From: Celoporthe dispersa
Lineage: Eukaryota > Ascomycota > Sordariomycetes > Diaporthales > Cryphonectriaceae
NCBI GenBank assembly: GCA_016584495.1
Contig: WAID01000006.1
Coordinates: 3,410,001-3,474,000, forward strand
Direction: 5' to 3'
Length of the DNA stretch: 64,000 nucleotides
Position 1 is the first letter of the stretch. Each line of letters begins with the position of its first letter. This document shows, piece by piece, positions 35,001-46,382 of this stretch. The translations under genes were made by a program, and so were the position numbers. The notes beneath the pieces are model-generated. The model saw only the letters and a program-made list of their open reading frames with translations. It was not told where the DNA came from and searched no databases.

Positions 35001-38000
35001 TTAAGAATTTATAGAACTATTCTTAGGAAAGTTCAAAAACAGATTTTCAGAATATAGACTATTCAATTACGAGATCCTCTTGAAGGAAGGGATTAAATTA
35101 AGATTCAAGCCAATTTATAGTTTGAATGAGGCAGAATTCGAAGCATTTAGGAAGTACTTGAACGAGAATTTTAAGTAAGGATATATTAGACTATTATAAT
35201 CCTTAGCAGGATATTTTATAATATTTATATCTAAGAAAAATAGCAAACTTAGATTTTGCGTAGATTATAGATAGCTTAATAATATTACTATCAAAAATTG
35301 ATATCTTTTACTACTTATTAAAGAGTTCAAAGATTGATTATGCAGTGTATAATAATTTATAGTATTCGATCTTAAGGAAGGTTACTATTATATATGTATT
35401 AAGGAAGGAGAAGAATGGAAGATAGCTTTTAGAACTCGCTATAAATATTTCGAATATTAGATTATGCTTTTTGGATTAATCAATATATTTGCATCTTTTC
35501 AAAAAATAATCAATTATATTCTATACGAATATCTCAATATTTTTATTATCGCTTACTTTAATAATATCCTTATCTATTCTAAGGATTATAAGGAATATAG
35601 AAGATATGTATGGATAATCTTATAAATGCTTTAAGATAATAAATTCTTTATAGAATCAATCAAGAGTTATTTTTATATTCAAAAAGTTAATTATCTCGGA
35701 TATATTATTAAGTCAAGCTATATATAGATGCAGAAAGATAAGATCGAAGTATTATGCAATTGGCTAATCTTTAAAATAGTAAAGAATATTAAGGCATTCC
35801 TTGGATACGCAAACTTTTATCGATAGTTTATTAGCAATTATTTGGTAATTGCTAAGCTATTAACAAATCTGATAAAGAAGAGCGAAGTATTCTGATAGGG
35901 CAAGAAAGAATAGGAAGCTTTTGAGACTATCAAAGCTAAGATTGCGAAAGATTTAGTTCTCGAAAAAGCTAATCTAATATGAGAATTCGAGATTATATCC
36001 GATATATTAGAGTATAGATATAGTGCAGAATTAATCTAAAGAGATAATTAAAGATAATCAAAACTTATAGCGAACTTTTCGAAGAAATTTAGCAAATTTG
36101 AATTATAATATGGGATTCTAGATAAGAAACTTATAGTAATAGTATATATATTTTAGGAATGGCAATATTATCTGATTGGAGCAAAATTGCTAGTTAAGGT
36201 GTTTACGAATTATAAGAATTTTATAATATTTACAATAATTAAAATTCTAAATAGATAATAAGTTCAATAGGCAGAATTTCTTTTCTAGTTTGATATTAAG
36301 ATAATTTATATTCCAGGAAAAGAAAATACTAGAGTAGATGCTTTCAGTAGATAATTAGATTTTCGATCAGATATAGATATCGAAGAATAGACACTTCTTA
36401 GCATAGATAAGAATAATAATTTTGTATAGATATGAAAGATTAATGCGATATTTAGGATTGCATATTAAGAGAAGAATCTAGAAAATATAACTTTAGCGGA
36501 ATAAGATAAATATATTAGGGATGTATATAGCATATTTATATATGGATACTAGGGAGTTAGAGCAATCTATAAGAGAATCTGGAGATATTGGGACTTTTTA
36601 GGATTCAGAAAAAGAATAGAAGATATTTTTAGAATATGCGATAATTATAAGAAAAATAAGGCAGAATAATATAAGCTTTATAGATTATTATAATCTTTAT
36701 TAGTATCTATAGCTATTTAGCAATTAATTAGCCTAGATTTTATTATTAAGCTATTCTTTTTATAAGAACTTTTAATTAAAATGCAGTTCGATAGTATTTT
36801 AATAATAATTTGCAGATTAAGCAAATATGCTTACTTTCTACTCTATAAGGAGAGCAATATAGCAGAAGAACTCGTATATATATTTTTTAGAATAATAGTA
36901 GCCAATTATAAGATGCTATAAGAATTTATTTCAGATAGAGATAGGAAATTCGCATTATATTTCTGGATATTACTTATGAAATAGTTTAGAGCTGTATATA
37001 AGATGTTAATTGCATTTTATTTGCAGATAAATAGATAAATGAAATGAATTAACTAAATTATAGAATAATATCTTAGATACTATGTTAATTAGGAGCAGAA
37101 TAATTGGATTGAATTGCTATTATTAGTGCAATTCGCATATAATAATGCAGATATTAGCATTATGAAAGTTTTATTATTCTATGCATTTTACGGATATAAC
37201 CCAATAGCTTATTATGAAGTATTGCTAAGGGCAAATGCAGAAGCTGCAGAAAAGAAGGCATTTAGATTTAGAAAAATCAGGAAAAAGCTATAGTTAGAGC
37301 TTATATCTATTTAAGAATGTATGATTCGGTATGCAAACTCTAAGAGGATTGAGGAACTAATCCTATAGGAGGGAAATAAAATCTATCTTATTAGAAGGAA
37401 AGATTATATCAAAACCAAAAGATTATTGCATAAGCTTGATTACAAAAAGCTTGGATTTTTCAAAATTCTCAGATAGATATCTCTAGTCAATTATAAGCTT
37501 GCACTATCTTATAGGATGAGGCTATATCCGATTTTTCACATTTCATTGCTCGAATCTGCAATAAAAGATGCCAAAATAGATAATATTATCGAAGTGGAAA
37601 GATTAGAAGAGGAATATGAAGTTGAAAGAATTCTCAGATATAGAGGCATAAATATAGTATGAGAATATTTTATTAAATAGAAAAGCTATTTAATAAGCGA
37701 AAACTTATGGGAATTTAAGGAAAATCTCGCAAATGTATAATAGGCATTTTAGATATATTGGCAGAAATAAGACTAGTAAATTATAGACTTAGAAAACTAT
37801 TTCGACTCGGAACAAAGACTAGATGCAGTCCAATTATTCAACTAGCTACTAGTAATAAGGATATTAATAGGACTCGGATTAGGCAAAAACAAAATTAGTC
37901 AAATTATCTGACCAATTATCTATCTATTGATACAATTAATAGATTAGTCAGTTAGGAGATAATTATATTGCAAATTAGTTATAAAAAAAAATAATTAATT

Positions 38001-38149
38001 AAGAGAAGATTTATTCGAAGGATTTACTAGTTAATCAAGTCTACTAGTTAGACTAGATTAGTAATTAGTTGACAAACTAGCTATATTTTCTAATCTATCA
38101 ATTTCAAAAATACTTAGGTTTATTATAAACTAATTAATCTCGTTCATAT

Positions 38150-38520
38150 TAGGCTTAGGGAAACTCTTAGAGAATAGCTTTTCAGGCATTAATATTTTAA
38201 TATTATGGTTAGCTTTCTTAGCAGCCAAATGCTCTGTTTTGGCTTCTTCAGCCTCTATATGATCCAACTCTTCTATTCGAGAGATGCCACGACGCAGAGC
38301 ACGCTTTATTTTGTTAGACTATAGCCGCTTTTATTAATAAAGTTGCAGCAATTTGATCTCCAAATTCTCAATCTCGTTCTCTAGTTTCCGATATTAAGTA
38401 GCGATATTGCGAAGCTCTGTAGAAGAAGAACCAAGGATATTATATTTCGAATAATTCTAACGAATGCATTCAATGCAATAAATAGAATTATCAGGCAATA
38501 TCTAATAGGAGGGGAGATTG
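38150..38520 (-). pseudogene. Antisense zinc/coiled-coil frame inside the Gypsy element
   Basis: Between the chromodomain and the 3' LTR, the minus strand reads a CxxC-containing segment (YCIECIR) followed by a long charged helix (YRKLENEIENLEIKLLQL), then RALRRGISRIEELDHIEAE and AKTEHLAAKKAN. Only Gln-type stops interrupt it. GC is higher than in the neighbouring pol region. The same frame recurs at 49349-49891 in another copy of the element, again antisense to the element and next to the LTR. I recognise it only as the common fungal type of short zinc-plus-coiled-coil protein. Confidence 0.55.
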
Positions 38521-38748
38521 CGATTTTTACAAAAAGAATAAGTAAGTATCTCGATGAAATTCTCTAGGATGCGAGCAATTAGAGAATCGTGCTCGGCAGT
38601 GCTTTTGGGAATAGTAATAGATTTTTGAATATGAGAATTCTTAACTCTGCGAGATATTTCGATTAGGAAAGAATAATAGAGAAAACAGGAAATAAGCTGA
38701 AAACTTATAGAAGATTATTAGGAATAACAATCTATAGAAAGGAGATGA

Positions 38749-39231
38749 TATTATAACTTATCCAATATATAGATTATGATAGAGAAATGGCATAATACTT
38801 AGGCTATCTGGAATAGACTTTTCTAGAGCTAAGAATTCAATACTTTAGTGCAGAAAAAGGGAATGCAGGATTATGTAAGTAAAGATTAGGGTCCAGGATC
38901 TATTGCCTATAAAGAATCGATTGTTAGGCAAATAATTCAGAGACTTGCTTAGCAATGATTAGAATATAAGCATTTTAGGCAGGATTAAAGAGCTGGATAT
39001 ATAAGGATATATTTATTACTAGTAGATAGATTCAGTATATAGCTTTTCAGTTGTCAATCTAAGTATTCAGTTTTATATATTGGATAGCCTTAAAGGCAGT
39101 GAATATTTGCATTGCTTATTAGGACTCGCATGGTTCCGTATTTAAGGATTCAATGCTTTTTGATATCTTTCTTGCTAGTATAAATTCAATCGATACTTAG
39201 GAATCTTCGGATTATTGCAGTGCTTATTACA
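38749..39231 (+). repeat. 3' LTR of the Gypsy element
   Basis: 483 bp, ending GTGCTTATTACA, aligned along its whole length with 31566-32047. Differences are mostly transitions, as expected from RIP. The target duplication AATAA follows directly. Confidence 0.85.
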
Positions 39232-39236
39232 AATAA

Positions 39237-41475
39237 GAAGAAGAATAATCAATTTAATTTCTCTGCTTTCTATATACTAGAGTGCAAAATAATAATCTAT
39301 ATTCCTAAATAGCAATAAATGCATTTAGCGAAGCTCTTAGCAAAGAGAATATTAGGAATCTTTCTAGCAATAGCTGATACGCAGAAACAATCGCTAGGTT
39401 TCCACAATTTCAATATATACTCGTTTATGGAACAGCGCATTCTAAGAACCTTTTATATGACTTTCTACAAGGATTTCAGAGATATCACTGCCTGGAAATG
39501 CGATCTAGATAAGAAGAATCATAATATCCTCTATTCTTTACCTCCTTACGCGCGCCGCTATCTAGCATATTGCTGCGCTAAAAAGGAGAGAATAAAAGAA
39601 TAGCGCAGAAAAGCGCCTGACTTCGACAACATTCTCAGCGAGAACAAGGAAGCTATCGTGATAATAGCTTAGCTGAAGAGAAAAGTAATTGACGAAGCCT
39701 AGGAATTGCTTGCAAAGAGAGAGTATATTAAAAGCTTTATATTCAGCTATCTAGAAGTATTTAACTCTTTCGCTTTCGATTTTATAAATTAGATATTCAA
39801 TAAAGAATTTTCTTTCATAGCAAAGTTTGAATTAGATTCTAAGACTATTAAGAAAGCTATCAAATACTCTGAAGAAAGCATTGCATAGAAAAAGGCTGCT
39901 TATAATAAGATTGATAATTTTATTTGAATAAGCATTATCAAATTCAGAGATTATATATAAGCATAAGCTAACTAGCTGATTAAAGCTAAGATTATTCTAT
40001 ATAAAAAGCGCGATTTGAAAAGAAATATAGCTAAACTGAAAGTTAAGGTTATAGCTAAAGAATATACTTAAGTAAAAAGTATCGATTATAATAAAATATT
40101 CGCCTTAATAGTTTATTTAAGCTTATAGCAAGTCTTTATAATATTAGCAGCTGCATGGAAGATGAAAGATCTTCTAAATCGACTTCGTAATAGTATACCT
40201 TTATAGCAATCTTGAATATCGCATTTTCCTCGAATAATTCGATCTACTCGACGAATATATAAAAGATTATCCAGAAATAGCTGAATAGATAGATTATACG
40301 AAAGATAAAGTAATTGAACTAATAGCGCTACTATATAGCCTGAAGCAGGCTGGGTATAATTGGCAAATCAAAGCTAAGAAAAAGCTTAAGCAGAAAAGCT
40401 TCGAGCTTTTGATAAGCGATTCGGCAATCTATTATAATAAGAGTATAAAGATTATTATTGCCTCATTTATCGATAACTTCCTTATTATTCTGCTTTCCGA
40501 GAAACAGATTTTAGGCCAGCAGCTAATCGAATAACTATCTTAGAGACTCAAGATTACAGATCTAAGCTTAGCAGAATAGTTCGTAAGCATAAAGATTAAC
40601 TAATAGCTTAATAGAGATATTACTATCTGCTAGAATGCATATATTATAAGAATGCTAGCTGAGCAAGGCTAGGCCGATTGCAAGCTGGCAGCTACGCTAA
40701 TAGCCACTAGGGCTATAGCTAGCACTATACGCAATACCAAAAAGGCTTCAGCGGAAGACTGGAAGTACTATTAATAAATTATAAGCTCGATTATATATCT
40801 CTTATACATTACGAGAATAAATATAGCCTTTGGCATAAATATCTAAGCTAGATTTATATTGAACTTTTCTTAAATATATAAAAAAGCTATAAAGAAGATT
40901 CTTTATTATTACTAGAGTATTAAAGACTATAGTATCCGGTATAAGGCGAGCAATACTATTCTGAAAGAGTATTGCAATACTATATATAATGATAATCGTA
41001 AGAGCAGCAAATCGATTATTGCCTTTATCTTTATACTAGCAAAAAAGCTTATCTTGTAATTCTTTAAACTGATAAAGCTTATCCTTTAGTCAATAATAGA
41101 ATCAGAGTATTATATTGCTAATATTGCAGCAAAGAAGGCTATATAGATCTGAGAATTCCTAATCGAGCTAGATTAGAGCAATCTTATGAATAAGGCTATT
41201 CCTATTTATATTGATAATTAGGCTGCTATCAGTATTATAGAGAAATCAAAGACTTCGAATAGAATCAAGCATATTAGGGCATGCTTTTATTATATGCATA
41301 AAGAGATAGCTTAGGAGAATATAATATTCCACTATATATTATCGAGAAAATAATGCAGCTAATGCTCTTACCAAACTCTTTGAGATAGGCTAGTTCGAAT
41401 AGCTGCTTAAAATAGCTGGAATAGAGGATTTGGAGAATAGCAGCGAGCATTATAATAATGCTGGCTGGAAGGGAG
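39237..41475 (+). pseudogene. Copia pol remnant: linker, reverse transcriptase, RNase H
   Basis: Continuation of the Copia element after the Gypsy insertion. An open frame at 39319-39603 is the integrase-RT linker. The reverse transcriptase includes FIDNFLIILLSEKQ, the YxDD region with the catalytic block altered. The end contains the RNase H tail pattern RIKHIRACFYYMHKE. Many TAG/TAA stops make it non-coding. Confidence 0.65.
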
Positions 41476-41868
41476 TATCAGATTAGGAAAGCTTAGCATA
41501 GCAAGCTAGCTAGAAGAAGGCTCCGGATAAAGACCTCCTCCTCCTGAGAGAGTTTTCACCAGTGGCCGATAAATGGAATGAATAGCCTAGGAATAGAATG
41601 GGTTCTGAATAGCTGAAACAGCCTTAGTTAATATCTTGAGACCTGGCTCCTTAGGGCGAAAGGCCTCAGGGAGGCCTTTCAGGCCAGAGGGCAAAGGAAC
41701 CAGTTCACGGGCTTCGGACTGGCCTTGCCTGGTATGTACCGTTGCTATATAAATAGGTATACTGCTACCTCTGGGACCTGAATAGAGGGAAGCAGCTAGA
41801 ATATAGACCCTTTGCACCATTCTGCTAAGCACTTCATGCAGCAGAGACTTTCCCCCTGAAATCTGACA
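41476..41868 (+). repeat. 3' LTR of the Copia element
   Basis: 393 bp, starting TATCAGA (mutated from TGTCAGA) and ending TCTGACA, followed by the target duplication CCAAG. It aligns with 28823-29212. Confidence 0.88.
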
Positions 41869-42023
41869 CCAAGCATTTTGAAAGTCCTATCTCAATCAAG
41901 TTTCATATTATGCTAGATTAATGATCTGATCAACTCATCTTCATTCTGCTTGAACTCGAATCATACATTATTACTTTTAAAAAAATATTAACAGGCGAGA
42001 ATGCCTAGAAACCCAGCATACTC

Positions 42024-43138
42024 TCAAAGCTTTTCAAAACAAAGGATGCTATAAACAGCTGTGCCATGGGCATAAGCCTTTTTCATTGACCGCATTCCCC
42101 GCATGTACCCAATGGTATCCTTGCCGCGAAATATAATGAAGAGCACTGATGCTATCGGCAAAGAAGTTTCCCTGCAACAAGGCCACGGGATTAGAAACAG
42201 ACATCAATCCGACAAGACATGTCTACTTACCATGTTTTGGCCACCTCCTTGGTAATGTCCATCGGCTGATGGCGAGGTCGAAACCCGGCCTCCTTAGCCA
42301 TCTGCGCATACTCGTCCACGGTGCCGAGCTCTGGGCAGAGATGGTTGCGCCGGATGGACGCGAGCTCCTTCTGCGTGCTCTTCGGCGCCGACGCGGGGTC
42401 AGTCGCCGTCCGGAATATGTCGGCTATGACGAGGCAACCCCCGGGTGCGAGGAGGGCCGAGGCCGAGTCGAAGAAGAACTGCCTCGCGTGTAGGTGGAAA
42501 ACTACCTCTGAGATCCAGACACAGTCGAACTTCTCACCCAGGGTGCCCCCGAGGTGCTCGCGCATCTGGTCCACGTCGAGCTCGAGAACCCGCACGGCGC
42601 CTCCGTCGGCACTCTCTGAGGAGGGGTACTGTATGAAGTCCGTGCCGCCCGGTGCCGATGGTCTTGTCGATGACGAAGATCCCATTTTGGCCGCCTCCGC
42701 CGCCGTCAGCTCGCGAGCGATCTCGAACTGGCGCCGGCTGTTAGTGATGGCCGTCACCTTGCAGCCTCGTTCTCGCGCGAGGTATCTGGCAGCCCCGCCG
42801 ATGCCACACCCGACGTCTAGCACCCTGGAGCCGGCGCGCACGCCCGACGACTCGGCAAGTTGGATGACTTGATTGAGCTGGGCCTGCTCGGCGGTATCGG
42901 TTGGCGACTTGAAGTAGCCATGATGGATGTGCTCTCCCCCTGACAAACAGCGTTAGCCTACGTACTAGATAGCAAGTGGGAGACCGTCGTGAGTACCGTA
43001 CCAGACTTTGAGAAATTGATCAGATGTCACGTCATAATGCCTTTGAATCCTTCTCTTGAGACGTTCTGTATCATCCTTGGCTTCCTTGACGCGTCCATCG
43101 TCGGCAACATGCTTCCCAAACTCGTTTGTCTCTGGCAT
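42024..43138 (-). CDS. SAM-dependent methyltransferase (Erg6/tocopherol-MT-like fold)
   Basis: Class-I methyltransferase. Exons 43138-42997, 42939-42231 and 42171-42024 join in phase (332 aa) with introns of 57 and 59 bp; the last exon lies beyond an apparent stop, behind a strong GTAAGT donor. The N-terminus RRIQRHYDVTSDQFLKVW and GEHIHHGYF are typical of the small-molecule and sterol methyltransferase group. The SAM-binding motif VLDVGCGIGGAARYLA is intact, with LLAPGGCLVIADIF as motif III. It could O-, N- or C-methylate the product; the sequence does not tell which. It is separated from the SDR by the transposon but shares strand and orientation with most cluster genes. It may compensate for the degenerate methyltransferase domain of the PKS, which is speculation. 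Confidence 0.87.
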
Positions 43139-43831
43139 TGTGTAGATCGGGCACAGGGCTGGCGTGTGATTAGTGCTGCACGAGCAAGTGACCGCAAAGT
43201 GGAAGGATAACCAGTATTTACTTGTGATAGGACGGCTCAGGGGTAAATGAAATCAGGTAGCGAGCCCTGCACTCGAGGGTCTGTCCGGAAGGACATCAAG
43301 GGGGGTATCCGGAAACACATGAGAATATTCACACTGAGGGAGAGCCTAATCTGCATATGCCGTTACATGGTGCAGCCCATTAATGGATACTACGGTAGTC
43401 GCCCGATACCGTAGAGGAACCAATGAAGGCGTAGAGCGGCCCTCTCACCGCCAGCTGTCAACCGCCCCCAACATTAAGTGATTCACAATACATGCATCAA
43501 CAGGGGTAAAGTAGCACTGCACGCAACTGTATATTTCAGACCGTCTAAACTGTTTTCAGGACCCTAAAGAATTTTTGCACCTTCTGTGCGAGGTCCTCTC
43601 AAGCCCTTGGTTGTGGGGCTGACATCTGATCATCATGCAGAATCCTCTTTTGGTTGCCTCCTACCACCTTGCGTCACAATCATTTGGCCAACATGCATGT
43701 CAGATTTTGGTCCAACTCGAATCCTTCGTCCACTTTTGGGGGCCAACGAAGAGCAAGGGGCAAACTTGTTTCCGTTGGGCACTTGGCGCATGTGTATGTA
43801 TCTGTACAAGTGGTACTTCGTAGCAAGCACC
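43139..43831. other. Intergenic between methyltransferase and acyltransferase
   Basis: About 690 bp of ordinary base composition, holding the methyltransferase promoter. The several overlapping short open frames have no family pattern. No repeat is seen. Confidence 0.45.
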
Positions 43832-45453
43832 TTATGACTGACCCGCAAGTTGGGCCAGCCACCTTTCCAGATCAGCCATGATGCGCTCCGCAAAGCTTGC
43901 ATCCACAGCGCAGTCCGGCCACATCGCGCTTACACACATCCCATGGCCAGCGACGCTGACTGGGCCAAATTCGATGGCGGCAGCAGGGATCTCGGCGCTG
44001 AGGCCGAACTGTGCTCGGTCGATCGACCATCTCTGATCGTCGTCGGACCTGGTATGGCTGCCAGTCGGCGACCCTGTATTGCCATCCAACACCCCGATGT
44101 TGGTCACTAGCCACGTGAACTGGCGCGTCTTCTTGGCCATACTTCTCATCGTCTGCTGCCAGTCCGTGACGTACCTGAAAAGCCCAACCAGGTCGTTTCG
44201 CAGCCCGCCTTCCAGCTTGCTCACTATGTCCAGCCGGTTTTGGGCCGATGCAGCCCAGAGCTCGCTTTGAACGTCGGCAGATAGATCTCTTCCCTCTCTT
44301 GAATCAGCCGGCAGCTTGGAACGAATCTGCGCCACTAATTCCGTATCGAATTTATGGAGCACCTGGGTCACGTAGTTGCTCACTACTCTGTCGTTCTGAG
44401 CCCACGGAGCATCTGGCGGGGGCGGAGGCAGATTCCGGCGGTGATCCACGATCGTGGAACTCTGAAAGGCCGGGGCAACCATGGCGTCAAGGTGCGATGA
44501 GAAGGCGATAAGCGCTAATCCGTTTAGCAGGCCGGTGATGGTAGTCTTGTTCTTTCGGCAGAGGGCTAGGATGGTAGCTAAAGATGCATTATCAATGAAG
44601 AAGGCCCGGAACTGGGTTTTGTAGGGGGAGGTGCGAATCGGGCACCAGGCTGCTAGGGACGGGTCCCGATTGAGAAATTGTGGCCGAATTTCCTCCCAAA
44701 ATGCTTTGATAAGATACTTGAGATCAACGTGAAGATTTTTTAAGCTCTCGATTGGGATCGGGAGCAAAGGGGGAGTTTCGGGTAGTTTGAGGATATCGCC
44801 ATCTAGGCCCGTCCGCTCGTATGATCCGTTGGTAGCCTTATTGAGCATCTCGATAAGGTCTTCGTGGATCACCTTGGCACCTGCACCGTCGAATTGGGGA
44901 TGATTCCAGGTGAGTAGCACCTCCATGATGGGAGCATTCCCTTGCCGAATAATAGTAATTTTCCAGCCTGGCTGCCTGATTGCGAGGTCTGGGAAGTATT
45001 CATCGAGTTGAATACGAAAAGTCTCTTGAACCGTTTGTTCAAAGTCGTCATCCTCTCCGATATAACGCCATTTGATATGTTGCGACAAGTCAAGACTCTG
45101 TAGCTGAATCCACGAGGGCGTCTTGGAAGTGGCGTCTACCATGCTGACTTGCAACATCGGATGTCTCATGATGGTATCCACGATGGCAACCTTAACTGTG
45201 CACTCCAGTTGGGTCCGCGACTCTGTCGATACGAGACCTGGCGGTATTAAATAGCGACAAGAGAGAGTTGTGCCACGATACTGGTCGAGTAGATACATAG
45301 CCAGTTGGTACGTCTCACTAGATACGTGGTGAGTGATTAGATGCCCCGGAATGCTATGCTAATATGCGATGGCAAGTTGATAACAGATGCTTACTTGATT
45401 CCGAATTTGCGGAGCACGATTGTGTCTGTGCCAATATTCGATTGGTTTGCCAT
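43832..45453 (-). CDS. Acyltransferase of the alcohol acetyltransferase / condensation-like fold
   Basis: Exons 45453-45395 and 45353-43832 join in phase (526 aa); the 41-bp intron (GTAAGC...CATAG) adds 33 codons upstream of the Met at 45298, including MANQSNIGTDTIVLRKFG. The HxxxDG catalytic motif is present as HPQFDG, preceded by MEVLLTWN, which places it in the chloramphenicol-acetyltransferase/BAHD-like superfamily (AATase, PF07247 type) used to acetylate fungal metabolites. A later block (FQSSTIVDHRRNLPPP) corresponds to the conserved second half of the fold. No signal peptide. The expected reaction is O- (or N-) acylation of a late intermediate with an acyl-CoA; this follows from the family and the cluster, not from direct evidence. 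No frame break was found. Confidence 0.85.
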
Positions 45454-46382
45454 AGTGCGTTGCTGACGTTTTAAATCCAAAGATGGCGCCAATTAATGCT
45501 CGAGGGTTTGCCGAGCACGTATACAGTAGATATGGTCGTGAGAGCCTCACTCTGAAAACAGCGACAGGTGGGGGAGGGATGTTCAGGACGAAGGGGATTA
45601 GAAATTAGCAGGACTCGGTATATAAGCTCAGGTCGGACCCCTGTCTGCGGTTGGTGCTTGACAGCGCTAACTGTGTGCGACACACCCTGCGGGTACACTG
45701 CCTGAGACTTGCTCAGCGGGCACATACGCTTAATAACCATGCGCTACCAGGGGAAACATGCGCTGATGCTGCAACTAAGGGGTGGCGTAAAGCCTACTGG
45801 TAATCGTGCAGCGAGGCACGACCGCAGACTACTGATCAAGAGTATAATGAAGACTGTCCTAATGTCAGATCGGAAATTAAAAGGGCAAAAGCACGAGGAT
45901 TGCCGAAGCTTGAGAGGGCGTGTGTACAGTTCTCGACGAGCCTGTAGTCAATTGAGAAATCGCCTTCCGGGACGGGGGCTTTCAACCTTGCCAGGAACAT
46001 TGCGGTGAGCTAAGCCGTTAGGTTCCCAGCCCAGCTTGCCAGGATGTGTACTTGCTTCTGGTATTTCCAGGAACACTTTAGGCATAACAGCAGGGGGCCC
46101 ACCGCCAAGGTATACCTCGGAGCCCCCATAGGCACTACAACGATGCAACGATGATATCGATAGGCCCGCGGAAGCGAAACATGCGCCAACACCACACAAC
46201 CAACAATAATCGCAGCCTTCTGCATCCACATACCACTTACTTTGTAAGCACTAATCACCTGTCCCTACGTGGGAAGGAACTTATAAAGTGGTCATGGTCT
46301 TCTGTACAGATTCACATCGGTGCATCGTCATCCCATTCCTGATATTCTCCCACTTGTTACTTGTACAACAATAATTATTATC
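45454..46382. promoter_or_regulatory. Divergent promoter region, acyltransferase and esterase
   Basis: About 930 bp between two genes that start in opposite directions. It presumably carries both promoters. No clear regulator palindrome was identified by eye. The open frames here have no coding character. Confidence 0.4.

Larger units (their letters stand above)
31561..39236 (+). mobile_element. Gypsy-type LTR retrotransposon with chromodomain (chromovirus), RIP-degraded
   Basis: LTRs 31566-32047 and 38749-39231 (482/483 bp) are flanked by the 5-bp duplication AATAA at 31561-31565 and 39232-39236. A purine tract (GAAAGGAGATGA) precedes the right LTR. Internal order on the + strand: gag-like (about 32160-33200); reverse transcriptase (about 35060-35700, LRFCVDYR then LNNITIKN, and FNNILIYSK in the YxDD position); RNase H (about 35990-36350, FDIKIIYIPGKENTR); integrase (about 36430-37300); and a C-terminal chromodomain (about 37575-37740, EVERILRYRG). 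Order RT-RNaseH-IN defines Ty3/Gypsy, and the chromodomain defines chromoviruses. Stops at former Gln and Trp codons occur throughout. It sits inside the Copia element and is therefore the younger insertion. Confidence 0.88.
28818..41873 (+). mobile_element. Copia-type LTR retrotransposon carrying a nested Gypsy element
   Basis: Two direct repeats, 28823-29212 and 41476-41868, start TGTCAGA (TATCAGA in the right copy) and end TCTGACA. They are flanked by the same 5-bp target duplication CCAAG (28818-28822 and 41869-41873). A purine tract (GGAAGGGAG) precedes the right LTR. Internal remnants on the + strand are in Copia order: a gag zinc knuckle at 30042-30083, an integrase core about 30970-31560, reverse transcriptase parts about 39900-40700, and an RNase H end at about 41100-41350 (SKTSNRIKHI block). 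Most Gln and Trp codons have become TAG or TAA, as RIP does. The Gypsy element 31566-39231 interrupts it. Nothing here can encode an active enzyme. It separates the SDR from the methyltransferase and acyltransferase. Confidence 0.88.

Noticed and set aside
39319..39603. 94-codon open frame in AT-rich DNA as a host gene
   Set aside because: It lies between Copia integrase and reverse transcriptase remnants and continues into that element's pol frame.
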